Assembly: GCF_963662255.1 (NCBI RefSeq)
Contig: NC_085047.1
Location: 112,378,214 to 112,442,213 of the forward strand
DNA from: Cinclus cinclus
Lineage: Eukaryota; Chordata; Aves; Passeriformes; Cinclidae
Reading direction: 5' to 3'
Length of the DNA stretch: 64,000 bases
Positions 19,066-32,497 of the stretch are shown one piece after another (position 1 is the stretch's first letter; every line of letters begins with the position of its first letter). Made by a program: the position numbers and the translations under genes. The notes below the pieces were generated by a model that saw only the letters and a list, made by a program, of their open reading frames with translations, was not told the origin of the DNA and did not search any database.

Positions 19066-20187
19066 TCATCCAGGCCGTTCTCCCGACAAGGAGCTGCTGT
19101 CCCTGACACCCGGACATCCGAGGCAGCCACGGGGCAGGCTCCGGGCCAGCCACCGCCTGCGGGCCCGGCCTGGCGCTGGCGGCGGGCACCGATTGTCCGG
19201 CTGCGGCCTCAGGCAGGGCCAGCACAGCAGCCCCCGCAGTGCCCGCCTGAGGCAGGACGGGCGTTCCTTGGGGGGAGCCGGCTGCTCCCTGAGGGCCTGG
19301 GCTCCCGGCTGCGGAGCTGAGGGGCCCGGGGGGCAGCAGGGGCCGTGCGGGGCAGGGCCCTGGCTCCGTGCCCCTGCTGCCTGCGCCTGCTCAGCCGAGG
19401 CCGGACGAGCTGCTGCCTCGGCCGAGTCCCGGGGAGCAGCGTCGGGGTCCTGCAGGAGCTGTGGGTACTTGGGGTTGATCCAGATGGTGTGGATCACGAT
19501 GCTTTCCCAGTCCTCCTGGGACTCCTTTTTGTCACTGTCACCTCTCTCTTGGGACAGCTTTGGATATCGTCTGACTTCTCCCCTGGACAGCTCTCGGTCA
19601 ATGGAGTGCTCCCATTGGGGAAACATTTTGTCACTGCTGCTTTCCTCTCGGGACAGCTCTTGGATTCCCATGTCCAGCCACTTGGATAGCTCTTGATGTC
19701 TCTCAGTTTCCCAGTGGTACAGCTCTGGGTCTAACTCGCCTTCTGACAGCTCTTGGACTCTTCTCTTGTCCTGCTTGTACAGCTCTTGGCCATTCACATC
19801 TTGCCATTGGGAAGGCTCCTGGCATTTCTCATCTTCCCCACGGGACAGCTCTTGGACACTCTCATTTTCCCGCTGGGGCACTTCCTGGCCCAGGCAGGGT
19901 TCCCACTCTCTCTCCTCCCTGGCCAAGTCACACTCCACAGCCTGTGGCCCTGGCAGCTCCGTCCCCTCTACTGCCCCTTCCCCCTGCTCCCCGAGGGCTT
20001 CCATCCACCCAGGGCAGGAGCCGGGGGGACACACGGGACTGGGGGAGCAGCAGGGGCTGTGTGGGGCAGGGCCCTGGCTCTGTGCCCCGGCTGTGGGGCT
20101 GGCCGTCACCTGGGGCCTCATGCACAGGCCTGGCTGCTCCACGGCACAGGGGGGGTTGGGGTTCACGTCCTCCACAAAAGTCTCCAT
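19066..20187 (-). CDS. Unrecognised QELS-repeat protein, copy 6
   Basis: S12P and R312C; the latter adds a cysteine next to the basic C-terminal cluster. It also breaks, at the DNA level, a 15-bp inverted repeat (CCCGCCTGAGGCGGG) found in other copies. TATA box 20276-20283, A/G form of the 5' UTR. Confidence 0.5.
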   Translation of the reverse strand: METFVEDVNPNPPCAVEQPGLCMRPQVTASPTAGAQSQGPAPHSPCCSPSPVCPPGSCPGWMEALGEQGEGAVEGTELPGPQAVECDLAREEREWEPCLGQEVPQRENESVQELSRGEDEKCQEPSQWQDVNGQELYKQDKRRVQELSEGELDPELYHWETERHQELSKWLDMGIQELSREESSSDKMFPQWEHSIDRELSRGEVRRYPKLSQERGDSDKKESQEDWESIVIHTIWINPKYPQLLQDPDAAPRDSAEAAARPASAEQAQAAGARSQGPAPHGPCCPPGPSAPQPGAQALREQPAPPKERPSCLRRALRGLLCWPCLRPQPDNRCPPPAPGRARRRWLARSLPRGCLGCPGVRDSSSLSGERPG

Positions 20188-22423
20188 GGTGCTCTGCCAC
20201 AGAGGCTCTCAGGGGAGCTGCTTCCTCCTGACTGAGCGGCTCTCCTGGGACTGGGCACGCCAGGGCTCTGTGTCCCTTAAATACCCCTCAGATCCCCCTC
20301 TGGCCGGGCGGGGCTCTGCCATGTCACAAAGGGCTCTGGGCACCACCCTGTCCTGCATCACCACGGGCCTGTGTCACAAAGGGCCACACTCAACATCCCT
20401 TCACAGCTGACCCCACTGGAACTGGCACAGCTCTGGCACGGAGCAGCCCCAGACTTGGGCACTTTTAGCCCCTGCTGTGCCCAGGCCCCTGTGAGGCTTT
20501 GGCCACGCTCCCACACGACAGCCCCAGCCTTACCCTGCAAAGCCCTGCCTTTGGAGGCTGGGCTATTCGGGGCATGAGCCACTGGCTGGATGGACACAGC
20601 CAAGGAGCTGTGGGCAGTGGCTCCATGTCCAGCTGCAGTGGGGGATGAGGGGTGCTCCTCAGGGCTCTTGCATGGCTTCCCCAGAGACACAGACTGTGGA
20701 TGCAGCTCTCCCTCAACACATTTACAGGGAATGGGAAGCTGAGCAGGGCAGGTGACACTATGGAAAGATGGGGCCATGCAGAAGGATCTGAGCAAGCTTG
20801 GGAAGTGAAACCACAAGAGCTTCAGGAGGTTCAACAAGGGCTAAGTGCAAGGTGCTGTACCTGAGTTGGGGCAGTCCTTGAGTCGCAGAATCATCATCTT
20901 CTGTTAGAGACCAGCAAGACCATCCAGTTCCATCATCATCCCATTACCAGCATCACCACCCTAAAGCCGATCCCAAAGTGCCACATCCATCCAGATGGCC
21001 AGGCACAGGCGTGCAGGGATGTGTGTGTGGGATGGGTGTGCTGGGCGCAAGTGTGAGAGTGCAAGCAGGGGGTGTGCAGAACTGGAGTGTGAGCACAAGT
21101 GGGGTGTGCAAACAGGACACCATGGCAAGGGTACAAACAGGCAGGGCCCCACTGCAGACAGCTGAATCAGCAGTGCAGCATGGGAGTGTGCAAGGAACCA
21201 CTGGGAGTGTGCAGGGCACTGCCCTGAGCTTTGGAGGTACTGGAGGGGCTGGAATGTCAGAGCTGCGGTTGGCAAGGCCACCTGAAAGCCTCTGGGGAAG
21301 GATTGATGGATAAAGCAAAGGAGAGGGAGTCACTGTGGGAGGCTGCTCTTGGCCACTCAGCCAGGAGGTCAACCCCAACAAATGATTCTTTAAGGAACCA
21401 AGGGCACACCTCCAAATCAGCCACCCTTGTCCTTGTGGGGGGAGTTCAGCTTGCCAGGTGTGCACTGGGAACACCACACAGCTGGTCCAAACAGCAGCAG
21501 CAGATTCCCCAAACACCTGGACGACAACTCCTCGGTACAGGGACTCGGGGAGCCGGCTCGCAGAGGTGCCCTCTGGGATTTGTTGCTTGTTCCCAGAGGA
21601 GCTCTCGTGGCCGACGTGGGATTGTCTTGGGCACAGCGACCGCGCAGCCGCCGAGTTTCAGATCTCTGCTGCTTTGTCTGTGCCCGTCTGGATCCCGAGA
21701 TGGGCCAGGCCCAGGTGAGCACGGCTGGAAAAGCAGCAGCTTTTAGCAATGTGGCCATGGCAAAGCTGTTATCCCAAAACGGATTCTTTCGCCCCGTGTG
21801 CAAGAAGCCAATCCCCACACAGAGTTCAGGTATTTCCTTTATTTACAGTTCTGCACAGAAACAGGTGCTGGGATGGCAAATCCACAAAGCCAGCACAGCA
21901 GCTATCAAAAATGTTCACTATCTATATATTGCAGCAAACTAAGGCATTCATGTTCATTGGCTAACCATTATATGTCTCTCTTATTAAATTAATGCATTAT
22001 TTATTTTTAAAATTATTTTCATATTTTATGAAAATAAACATTTTATCTTGGCTTTAATATATCGATAATGATACTTTTCTTCTACTCGTTAAAAGATTCC
22101 TTTGCTTCTTATGCTAACTAGTCTTCCTCTGTGCTCCATCTGCCTCTTGTTTCTTCTCTGCATTTCTGGGGTCACTGGGCCGGGAGTCAATGGTCGCCAT
22201 CTCCCTGTGCCACAAGTACCTTTTCCCCAGCTGGAACCGATTTCAGCACAGTTGCGGAGTTGGCTTTGTGAGTTTGTTCCTCATCTGGGAAGTTCTGCCA
22301 AACGTCCCCGTGGCTGTCGCTTCCGCATCCTCGCTGTCCCCTCTGAGCAGGAGCTCCTTCTGCCCAGGCTTTGTGCACCTGCCCTTGGCTCTGACACCCC
22401 CGGTGCCTCTGGAGCCCTAAGCC

Positions 22424-23545
22424 TCATCCAGGCCGTTCTCCCGACAAGGAGCTGCTGTCCCTGACACCCGGACATCCGAGGCAGCCACGGGGCAGGCTCC
22501 GGGCCAGCCACCGCCTGCGGGCCCGGCCTGGCGCTGGCGGCGGGCACCGATTGTCCGGCTGCGGCCTCAGGCAGGGCCAGCACAGCAGCCCCCGCAGTGC
22601 CCGCCTGAGGCGGGACGGGCGTTCCTTGGGGGGAGCCGGCTGCTCCCTGAGGGCCTGGGCTCCCGGCTGGGGAGCTGAGGGGCCCGGGGGGCAGCAGGGG
22701 CCGTGCGGGGCAGGGCCCTGGCTCCGTGCCCCTGCTGCCTGCGCCTGCTCAGCCGAGGCCGGACGAGCTGCTGCCTCGGCCGAGTCCCGGGGAGCAGCGT
22801 CGGGGTCCTGCAGGAGCTGTGGGTACTTGGGGTTGATCCAGATGGTGTGGATCACGATGCTTTCCCAGTCCTCCTGGGACTCCTTTTTGTCACTGTCACC
22901 TCTCTCTTGGGACAGCTTTGGATATCGTCTGACTTCTCCCCTGGACAGCTCTCGGTCAATGGAGTGCTCCCATTGGGGAAACATTTTGTCACTGCTGCTT
23001 TCCTCTCGGGACAGCTCTTGGATTCCCATGTCCAGCCACTTGGATAGCTCTTGATGTCTCTCAGTTTCCCAGTGGTACAGCTCTGGGTCTAACTCGCCTT
23101 CTGACAGCTCTTGGACTCTTCTCTTGTCCTGCTTGTACAGCTCTTGGCCATTCACATCTTGCCATTGGGAAGGCTCCTGGCATTTCTCATCTTCCCCACG
23201 GGACAGCTCTTGGACACTCTCATTTTCCCGCTGGGGCACTTCCTGGCCCAGGCAGGGTTCCCACTCTCTCTCCTCCCTGGCCAAGTCACACTCCACAGCC
23301 TGTGGCCCTGGCAGCTCCGTCCCCTCTACTGCCCCTTCCCCCTGCTCCCCGAGGGCTTCCATCCACCCAGGGCAGGAGCCGGGGGGACACACGGGACTGG
23401 GGGAGCAGCAGGGGCTGTGTGGGGCAGGGCCCTGGCTCTGTGCCCCGGCTGTGGGGCTGGCCGTCACCTGGGGCCTCATGCACAGGCCTGGCTGCTCCAC
23501 GGCACAGGGGGAGTTGGGGTTCACATCCTCCACAAAAGTCTCCAT
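22424..23545 (-). CDS. Unrecognised QELS-repeat protein, copy 7
   Basis: Consensus protein, first copy of higher-order block A. TATA box 23634-23641. Confidence 0.5.
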   Translation of the reverse strand: METFVEDVNPNSPCAVEQPGLCMRPQVTASPTAGAQSQGPAPHSPCCSPSPVCPPGSCPGWMEALGEQGEGAVEGTELPGPQAVECDLAREEREWEPCLGQEVPQRENESVQELSRGEDEKCQEPSQWQDVNGQELYKQDKRRVQELSEGELDPELYHWETERHQELSKWLDMGIQELSREESSSDKMFPQWEHSIDRELSRGEVRRYPKLSQERGDSDKKESQEDWESIVIHTIWINPKYPQLLQDPDAAPRDSAEAAARPASAEQAQAAGARSQGPAPHGPCCPPGPSAPQPGAQALREQPAPPKERPSRLRRALRGLLCWPCLRPQPDNRCPPPAPGRARRRWLARSLPRGCLGCPGVRDSSSLSGERPG

Positions 23546-25781
23546 GGTGCTCTGCCACAGAGGCTCTCAGGGGAGCTGCTTCCTCCTGACTGAGCGGCTC
23601 TCCTGGGTCTGGGCACACCAGGGCTCTGTGTCCCTTAAATACCCCTCAGATCCCCCTCTGGCCGGGCGGGGCTCTGCCATGTCACAAAGGGCTCTGGGCA
23701 CCACCCTGTCCTGCATCACCACGGGCCTGTGTCACAAAGGGCCACACTCAACATCCCTTCACAGCTGACCCCACTGGAACTGGCACAGCTCTGGCACGGA
23801 GCAGCCCCAGACTTGGGCACTTTTAGCCCCTGCTGTGCCCAGGCCCCTGTGAGGCTTTGGCCACGCTCCCACACGACAGCCCCAGCCTTACCCTGCAAAG
23901 CCCTGCCTTTGGAGGCTGGGCTATTCGGGGCATGAGCCACTGGCTGGATGGACACAGCCAAGGAGCTGTGGGCAGTGGCTCCATGTCCAGCTGCAGTGGG
24001 GGATGAGGGGTGCTCCTCAGGGCTCTTGCATGGCTTCCCCAGAGACACAGACTGTGGATGCAGCTCTCCCTCAACACATTTACAGGGAATGGGAAGCTGA
24101 GCAGGGCAGGTGACACTATGGAAAGATGGGGCCATGCAGAAGGATCTGAGCAAGCTTGGGAAGTGAAACCACAAGAGCTTCAGGAGGTTCAACAAGGGCT
24201 AAGTGCAAGGTGCTGTACCTGAGTTGGGGCAGTCCTTGAGTCGCAGAATCATCATCTTCTGTTAGAGACCAGCAAGACCATCCAGTTCCATCATCATCCC
24301 ATTACCAGCATCACCACCCTAAAGCCGATCCCAAAGTGCCACATCCATCCAGATGGCCAGGCACAGGCGTGCAGGGATGTGTGTGTGGGATGGGTGTGCT
24401 GGGCGCAAGTGTGAGAGTGCAAGCAGGGGGTGTGCAGAACCGGAGTGTGAGCACAAGTGGGGTGTGCAAACAGGACACCATGGCAAGGGTACAAACAGGC
24501 AGGGCCCCACTGCAGACAGCTGAATCAGCAGTGCAGCATGGGAGTGTGCAAGGAACCACTGGGAGTGTGCAGGGCACTGCCCTGAGCTTTGGAGGTACTG
24601 GAGGGGCTGGAATGTCAGAGCTGCGGTTGGCAAGGCCACCTGAAAGCCTCTGGGGAAGGATTGATGGATAAAGCAAAGGAGAGGGAGTCACTGTGGGAGG
24701 CTGCTCTTGGCCACTCAGCCAGGAGGTCAACCCCAACAAATGATTCTTTAAGGAACCAAGGGCACACCTCCAAATCAGCCACCCTTGTCCTTGTGGGGGG
24801 AGTTCAGCTTGCCAGGTGTGCACTGGGAACACCACACAGCTGGTCCAAACAGCAGCAGCAGATTCCCCAAACACCTGGACGACAACTCCTCGGTACAGGG
24901 ACTCGGGGAGCCGGCTCGCAGAGGTGCCCTCTGGGATTTGTTGCTTGTTCCCAGAGGAGCTCTCGTGGCCGACGTGGGATTGTCTTGGGCACAGCGACCG
25001 CGCAGCCGCCGAGTTTCAGATCTCTGCTGCTTTGTCTGTGCCCGTCTGGATCCCGAGATGGGCCAGGCCCAGGTGAGCACGGCTGGAAAAGCAGCAGCTT
25101 TTAGCAATGTGGCCATGGCAAAGCTGTTATCCCAAAACGGATTCTTTCGCCCCGTGTGCAAGAAGCCAATCCCCACACAGAGTTCAGGTATTTCCTTTAT
25201 TTACAGTTCTGCACAGAAACAGGTGCTGGGATGGCAAATCCACAAAGCCAGCACAGCAGCTATCAAAAATGTTCACTATCTATATATTGCAGCAAACTAA
25301 GGCATTCATGTTCATTGGCTAACCATTATATGTCTCTCTTATTAAATTAATGCATTATTTATTTTTAAAATTATTTTCATATTTTATGAAAATAAACATT
25401 TTATCTTGGCTTTAATATATCGATAATGATACTTTTCTTCTACTCGTTAAAAGATTCCTTTGCTTCTTATGCTAACTAGTCTTCCTCTGTGCTCCATCTG
25501 CCTCTTGTTTCTTCTCTGCATTTCTGGGGTCACTGGGCCGGGAGTCAATGGTCGCCATCTCCCTGTGCCACAAGCACCTTTTCCCCAGCTGGAACCGATT
25601 TCAGCACAGTTGCGGAGTTGGCTTTGTGAGTTTGTTCCTCATCTGGGAAGTTCTGCCAAACGTCCCCGTGGCTGTCGCTTCCGCATCCTCGCTGTCCCCT
25701 CTGAGCAGGAGCTCCTTCTGCCCAGGCTTTGTGCACCTGCCCTTGGCTCTGACACCCCCGGTGCCTCTGGAGCCCTAAGCC

Positions 25782-26903
25782 TCATCCAGGCCGTTCTCCC
25801 GACAAGGAGCTGCTGTCCCTGACACCCGGACATCCGAGGCAGCCACGGGGCAGGCTCCGGGCCAGCCACCGCCTGCAGGCCCGGCCTGGCGCTGGCGGCG
25901 GGCACCGATTGTCCGGCTGCGGCCTCAGGCAGGGCCAGCACAGCAGCCCCCGCAGTGCCCGCCTGAGGCGGGACGGGCGTTCCTTGGGGGGAGCCGGCTG
26001 CTCCCTGAGGGCCTGGGCTCCCGGCTGGGGAGCTGAGGGGCCCGGGGGGCAGCAGGGGCCGTGCGGGGCAGGGCCCTGGCTCCGTGCCCCTGCTGCCTGC
26101 GCCTGCTCAGCCGAGGCCGGACGAGCTGCTGCCTCGGCCGAGTCCCGGGGAGCAGCGTCGGGGTCCTGCAGGAGCTGTGGGTACTTGGGGTTGATCCAGA
26201 TGGTGTGGATCACGATGCTTTCCCAGTCCTCCTGGGACTCCTTTTTGTCACTGTCACCTCTCTCTTGGGACAGTTTTGGATATCGTCTGACTTCTCCCCT
26301 GGACAGCTCTCGGTCAATGGAGTGCTCCCATTGGGGAAACATTTTGTCACTGCTGCTTTCCTCTCGGGACAGCTCTTGGATTCCCATGTCCAGCCACTTG
26401 GATAGCTCTTGATGTCTCTCAGTTTCCCAGTGGTACAGCTCTGGGTCTAACGCGCCTTCTGACAGCTCTTGGACTCTTCTCTTGTCCTGCTTGTACAGCT
26501 CTTGGCCATTCACATCTTGCCATTGGGAAGGCTCCTGGCATTTCTCATCTTCCCCACGGGACAGCTCTTGGACACTCTCATTTTCCCGCTGGGGCACTTC
26601 CTGGCCCAGGCAGGGTTCCCACTCTCTCTCCTCCCTGGCCAAGTCACACTCCACAGCCTGTGGCCCTGGCAGCTCCGTCCCCTCTACTGCCCCTTCCCCC
26701 TGCTCCCCGAGGGCTTCCATCCACCCAGGGCAGGAGCCGGGGGGACACACGGGACTGGGGGAGCAGCAGGGGCTGTGTGGGGCAGGGCCCTGGCTCTGTG
26801 CCCCGGCTGTGGGGCTGGCCGTCACCTGGGGCCTCATGCACAGGCCTGGCTGCTCCACGGCACAGGGGGAGTTGGGGTTCACATCCTCCACAAAAGTCTC
26901 CAT
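25782..26903 (-). CDS. Unrecognised QELS-repeat protein, copy 8
   Basis: E151A and R343C, plus a silent change at K210 (26274). The protein is identical to copy 13, which lies 16,790 bp away. TATA box 26992-26999. Confidence 0.5.
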   Translation of the reverse strand: METFVEDVNPNSPCAVEQPGLCMRPQVTASPTAGAQSQGPAPHSPCCSPSPVCPPGSCPGWMEALGEQGEGAVEGTELPGPQAVECDLAREEREWEPCLGQEVPQRENESVQELSRGEDEKCQEPSQWQDVNGQELYKQDKRRVQELSEGALDPELYHWETERHQELSKWLDMGIQELSREESSSDKMFPQWEHSIDRELSRGEVRRYPKLSQERGDSDKKESQEDWESIVIHTIWINPKYPQLLQDPDAAPRDSAEAAARPASAEQAQAAGARSQGPAPHGPCCPPGPSAPQPGAQALREQPAPPKERPSRLRRALRGLLCWPCLRPQPDNRCPPPAPGRACRRWLARSLPRGCLGCPGVRDSSSLSGERPG

Positions 26904-29139
26904 GGTGCTCTGCCACAGAGGCTCTCAGGGGAGCTGCTTCCTCCTGACTGAGCGGCTCTCCTGGGTCTGGGCACACCAGGGCTCTGTGTCCCTTAAATAC
27001 CCCTCAGATCCCCCTCTGGCCGGGCGGGGCTCTGCCATGTCACAAAGGGCTCTGGGCACCACCCTGTCCTGCATCACCACGGGCCTGTGTCACAAAGGGC
27101 CACACTCAACATCCCTTCACAGCTGACCCCACTGGAACTGGCACAGCTCTGGCACGGAGCAGCCCCAGACTTGGGCACTTTTAGCCCCTGCTGTGCCCAG
27201 GCCCCTGTGAGGCTTTGGCCACGCTCCCACACGACAGCCCCAGCCTTACCCTGCAAAGCCCTGCCTTTGGAGGCTGGGCTATTCGGGGCATGAGCCACTG
27301 GCTGGATGGACACAGCCAAGGAGCTGTGGGCAGTGGCTCCATGTCCAGCTGCAGTGGGGGATGAGGGGTGCTCCTCAGGGCTCTTGCATGGCTTCCCCAG
27401 AGACACAGACTGTGGATGCAGCTCTCCCTCAACACATTTACAGGGAATGGGAAGCTGAGCAGGGCAGGTGACACTATGGAAAGATGGGGCCATGCAGAAG
27501 GATCTGAGCAAGCTTGGGAAGTGAAACCACAAGAGCTTCAGGAGGTTCAACAAGGGCTAAGTGCAAGGTGCTGTACCTGAGTTGGGGCAGTCCTTGAGTC
27601 GCAGAATCATCATCTTCTGTTAGAGACCAGCAAGACCATCCAGTTCCATCATCATCCCATTACCAGCATCACCACCCTAAAGCCGATCCCAAAGTGCCAC
27701 ATCCATCCAGATGGCCAGGCACAGGCGTGCAGGGATGTGTGTGTGGGATGGGTGTGCTGGGCGCAAGTGTGAGAGTGCAAGCAGGGGGTGTGCAGAACCG
27801 GAGTGTGAGCACAAGTGGGGTGTGCAAACAGGACACCATGGCAAGGGTACAAACAGGCAGGGCCCCACTGCAGACAGCTGAATCAGCAGTGCAGCATGGG
27901 AGTGTGCAAGGAACCACTGGGAGTGTGCAGGGCACTGCCCTGAGCTTTGGAGGTACTGGAGGGGCTGGAATGTCAGAGCTGCGGTTGGCAAGGCCACCTG
28001 AAAGCCTCTGGGGAAGGATTGATGGATAAAGCAAAGGAGAGGGAGTCACTGTGGGAGGCTGCTCTTGGCCACTCAGCCAGGAGGTCAACCCCAACAAATG
28101 ATTCTTTAAGGAACCAAGGGCACACCTCCAAATCAGCCACCCTTGTCCTTGTGGGGGGAGTTCAGCTTGCCAGGTGTGCACTGGGAACACCACACAGCTG
28201 GTCCAAACAGCAGCAGCAGATTCCCCAAACACCTGGACGACAACTCCTCGGTACAGGGACTCGGGGAGCCGGCTCGCAGAGGTGCCCTCTGGGATTTGTT
28301 GCTTGTTCCCAGAGGAGCTCTCGTGGCCGACGTGGGATTGTCTTGGGCACAGCGACCGCGCAGCCGCCGAGTTTCAGATCTCTGCTGCTTTGTCTGTGCC
28401 CGTCTGGATCCCGAGATGGGCCAGGCCCAGGTGAGCACGGCTGGAAAAGCAGCAGCTTTTAGCAATGTGGCCATGGCAAAGCTGTTATCCCAAAACGGAT
28501 TCTTTCGCCCCGTGTGCAAGAAGCCAATCCCCACACAGAGTTCAGGTATTTCCTTTATTTACAGTTCTGCACAGAAACAGGTGCTGGGATGGCAAATCCA
28601 CAAAGCCAGCACAGCAGCTATCAAAAATGTTCACTATCTATATATTGCAGCAAACTAAGGCATTCATGTTCATTGGCTAACCATTATATGTCTCTCTTAT
28701 TAAATTAATGCATTATTTATTTTTAAAATTATTTTCATATTTTATGAAAAGAAACATTTTATCTTGGCTTTAATATATCGATAATGATACTTTTCTTCTA
28801 CTCGTTAAAAGATTCCTTTGCTTCTTATGCTAACTAGTCTTCCTCTGTGCTCCATCTGCCTCTTGTTTCTTCTCTGCATTTCTGGGGTCACTGGGCCGGG
28901 AGTCAATGGTCGCCATCTCCCTGTGCCACAAGCACCTTTTCCCCAGCTGGAACCGATTTCAGCACAGTTGCGGAGTTGGCTTTGTGAGTTTGTTCCTCAT
29001 CTGGGAAGTTCTGCCAAACGTCCCCGTGGCTGTCGCTTCCGCATCCTCGCTGTCCCCTCTGAGCAGGAGCTCCTTCTGCCCAGGCTTTGTGCACCTGCCC
29101 TTGGCTCTGACACCCCCGGTGCCTCTGGAGCCCTAAGCC

Positions 29140-30261
29140 TCATCCAGGCCGTTCTCCCGACAAGGAGCTGCTGTCCCTGACACCCGGACATCCGAGGCAG
29201 CCACGGGGCAGGCTCCGGGCCAGCCACCGCCTGCGGGCCCGGCCTGGCGCTGGCGGCGGGCACCGATTGTCCGGCTGCGGCCTCAGGCAGGGCCAGCACA
29301 GCAGCCCCCGCAGTGCCCGCCTGAGGCGGGACGGGCGTTCCTTGGGGGGAGCCGGCTGCTCCCTGAGGGCCTGGGCTCCCGGCTGGGGAGCTGAGGGGCC
29401 CGGGGGGCAGCAGGGGCCGTGCGGGGCAGGGCCCTGGCTCCGTGCCCCTGCTGCCTGCGCCTGCTCAGCCGAGGCCGGACGAGCTGCTGCCTCGGCCGAG
29501 TCCCGGGGAGCAGCGTCGGGGTCCTGCAGGAGCTGTGGGTACTTGGGGTTGATCCAGATGGTGTGGATCACGATGCTTTCCCAGTCCTCCTGGGACTCCT
29601 TTTTGTCACTGTCACCTCTCTCTTGGGACAGCTTTGGATATCGTCTGACTTCTCCCCTGGACAGCTCTCGGTCAATGGAGTGCTCCCATTGGGGAAACAT
29701 TTTGTCACTGCTGCTTTCCTCTCGGGACAGCTCTTGGATTCCCATGTCCAGCCACTTGGATAGCTCTTGATGTCTCTCAGTTTCCCAGTGGTACAGCTCT
29801 GGGTCTAACTCGCCTTCTGACAGCTCTTGGACTCTTCTCTTGTCCTGCTTGTACAGCTCTTGGCCATTCACATCTTGCCATTGGGAAGGCTCCTGGCATT
29901 TCTCATCTTCCCCACGGGACAGCTCTTGGACACTCTCATTTTCCCGCTGGGGCACTTCCTGGCCCAGGCAGGGTTCCCACTCTCTCTCCTCCCTGGCCAA
30001 GTCACACTCCACAGCCTGTGGCCCTGGCAGCTCCGTCCCCTCTACTGCCCCTTCCCCCTGCTCCCCGAGGGCTTCCATCCACCCAGGGCAGGAGCCGGGG
30101 GGACACACGGGACTGGGGGAGCAGCAGGGGCTGTGTGGGGCAGGGCCCTGGCTCTGTGCCCCGGCTGTGGGGCTGGCCGTCACCTGGGGCCTCATGCACA
30201 GGCCTGGCTGCTCCACGGCACAGGGGGAGTTGGGGTTCACATCCTCCACAAAAGTCTCCAT
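29140..30261 (-). CDS. Unrecognised QELS-repeat protein, copy 9
   Basis: Consensus protein. TATA box 30350-30357. Confidence 0.5.
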   Translation of the reverse strand: METFVEDVNPNSPCAVEQPGLCMRPQVTASPTAGAQSQGPAPHSPCCSPSPVCPPGSCPGWMEALGEQGEGAVEGTELPGPQAVECDLAREEREWEPCLGQEVPQRENESVQELSRGEDEKCQEPSQWQDVNGQELYKQDKRRVQELSEGELDPELYHWETERHQELSKWLDMGIQELSREESSSDKMFPQWEHSIDRELSRGEVRRYPKLSQERGDSDKKESQEDWESIVIHTIWINPKYPQLLQDPDAAPRDSAEAAARPASAEQAQAAGARSQGPAPHGPCCPPGPSAPQPGAQALREQPAPPKERPSRLRRALRGLLCWPCLRPQPDNRCPPPAPGRARRRWLARSLPRGCLGCPGVRDSSSLSGERPG

Positions 30262-32497
30262 GGTGCTCTGCCACAGAGGCTCTCAGGGGAGCTGCTTCCT
30301 CCTGACTGAGCGGCTCTCCTGGGTCTGGGCACACCAGGGCTCTGTGTCCCTTAAATACCCCTCAGATCCCCCTCTGGCCGGGCGGGGCTCTGCCATGTCA
30401 CAAAGGGCTCTGGGCACCACCCTGTCCTGCATCACCACGGGCCTGTGTCACAAAGGGCCACACTCAACATCCCTTCACAGCTGACCCCACTGGAACTGGC
30501 ACAGCTCTGGCACGGAGCAGCCCCAGACTTGGGCACTTTTAGCCCCTGCTGTGCCCAGGCCCCTGTGAGGCTTTGGCCACGCTCCCACACGACAGCCCCA
30601 GCCTTACCCTGCAAAGCCCTGCCTTTGGAGGCTGGGCTATTCGGGGCATGAGCCACTGGCTGGATGGACACAGCCAAGGAGCTGTGGGCAGTGGCTCCAT
30701 GTCCAGCTGCAGTGGGGGATGAGGGGTGCTCCTCAGGGCTCTTGCATGGCTTCCCCAGAGACACAGACTGTGGATGCAGCTCTCCCTCAACACATTTACA
30801 GGGAATGGGAAGCTGAGCAGGGCAGGTGACACTATGGAAAGATGGGGCCATGCAGAAGGATCTGAGCAAGCTTGGGAAGTGAAACCACAAGAGCTTCAGG
30901 AGGTTCAACAAGGGCTAAGTGCAAGGTGCTGTACCTGAGTTGGGGCAGTCCTTGAGTCGCAGAATCATCATCTTCTGTTAGAGACCAGCAAGACCATCCA
31001 GTTCCATCATCATCCCATTACCAGCATCACCACCCTAAAGCCGATCCCAAAGTGCCACATCCATCCAGATGGCCAGGCACAGGCGTGCAGGGATGTGTGT
31101 GTGGGATGGGTGTGCTGGGCGCAAGTGTGAGAGTGCAAGCAGGGGGTGTGCAGAACCGGAGTGTGAGCACAAGTGGGGTGTGCAAACAGGACACCATGGC
31201 AAGGGTACAAACAGGCAGGGCCCCACTGCAGACAGCTGAATCAGCAGTGCAGCATGGGAGTGTGCAAGGAACCACTGGGAGTGTGCAGGGCACTGCCCTG
31301 AGCTTTGGAGGTACTGGAGGGGCTGGAATGTCAGAGCTGCGGTTGGCAAGGCCACCTGAAAGCCTCTGGGGAAGGATTGATGGATAAAGCAAAGGAGAGG
31401 GAGTCACTGTGGGAGGCTGCTCTTGGCCACTCAGCCAGGAGGTCAACCCCAACAAATGATTCTTTAAGGAACCAAGGGCACACCTCCAAATCAGCCACCC
31501 TTGTCCTTGTGGGGGGAGTTCAGCTTGCCAGGTGTGCACTGGGAACACCACACAGCTGGTCCAAACAGCAGCAGCAGATTCCCCAAACACCTGGACGACA
31601 ACTCCTCGGTACAGGGACTCGGGGAGCCGGCTCGCAGAGGTGCCCTCTGGGATTTGTTGCTTGTTCCCAGAGGAGCTCTCGTGGCCGACGTGGGATTGTC
31701 TTGGGCACAGCGACCGCGCAGCCGCCGAGTTTCAGATCTCTGCTGCTTTGTCTGTGCCCGTCTGGATCCCGAGATGGGCCAGGCCCAGTTGAGCACGGCT
31801 GGAAAAGCAGCAGCTTTTAGCAATGTGGCCATGGCAAAGCTGTTATCCCAAAACGGATTCTTTCGCCCCGTGTGCAAGAAGCCAATCCCCACACAGAGTT
31901 CAGGTATTTCCTTTATTTACAGTTCTGCACAGAAACAGGTGCTGGGATGGCAAATCCACAAAGCCAGCACAGCAGCTATCAAAAATGTTCACTATCTATA
32001 TATTGCAGCAAACTAAGGCATTCATGTTCATTGGCTAACCATTATATGTCTCTCTTATTAAATTAATGCATTATTTATTTTTAAAATTATTTTCATATTT
32101 TATGAAAAGAAACATTTTATCTTGGCTTTAATATATCGATAATGATACTTTTCTTCTACTCGTTAAAAGATTCCTTTGCTTCTTATGCTAACTAGTCTTC
32201 CTCTGTGCTCCATCTGCCTCTTGTTTCTTCTCTGCATTTCTGGGGTCACTGGGCCGGGAGTCAATGGTCGCCATCTCCCTGTGCCACAAGCACCTTTTCC
32301 CCAGCTGGAACCGATTTCAGCACAGTTGCGGAGTTGGCTTTGTGAGTTTGTTCCTCATCTGGGAAGTTCTGCCAAACGTCCCCGTGGCTGTCGCTTCCGC
32401 ATCCTCGCTGTCCCCTCTGAGCAGGAGCTCCTTCTGCCCAGGCTTTGTGCACCTGCCCTTGGCTCTGACACCCCCGGTGCCTCTGGAGCCCTAAGCC

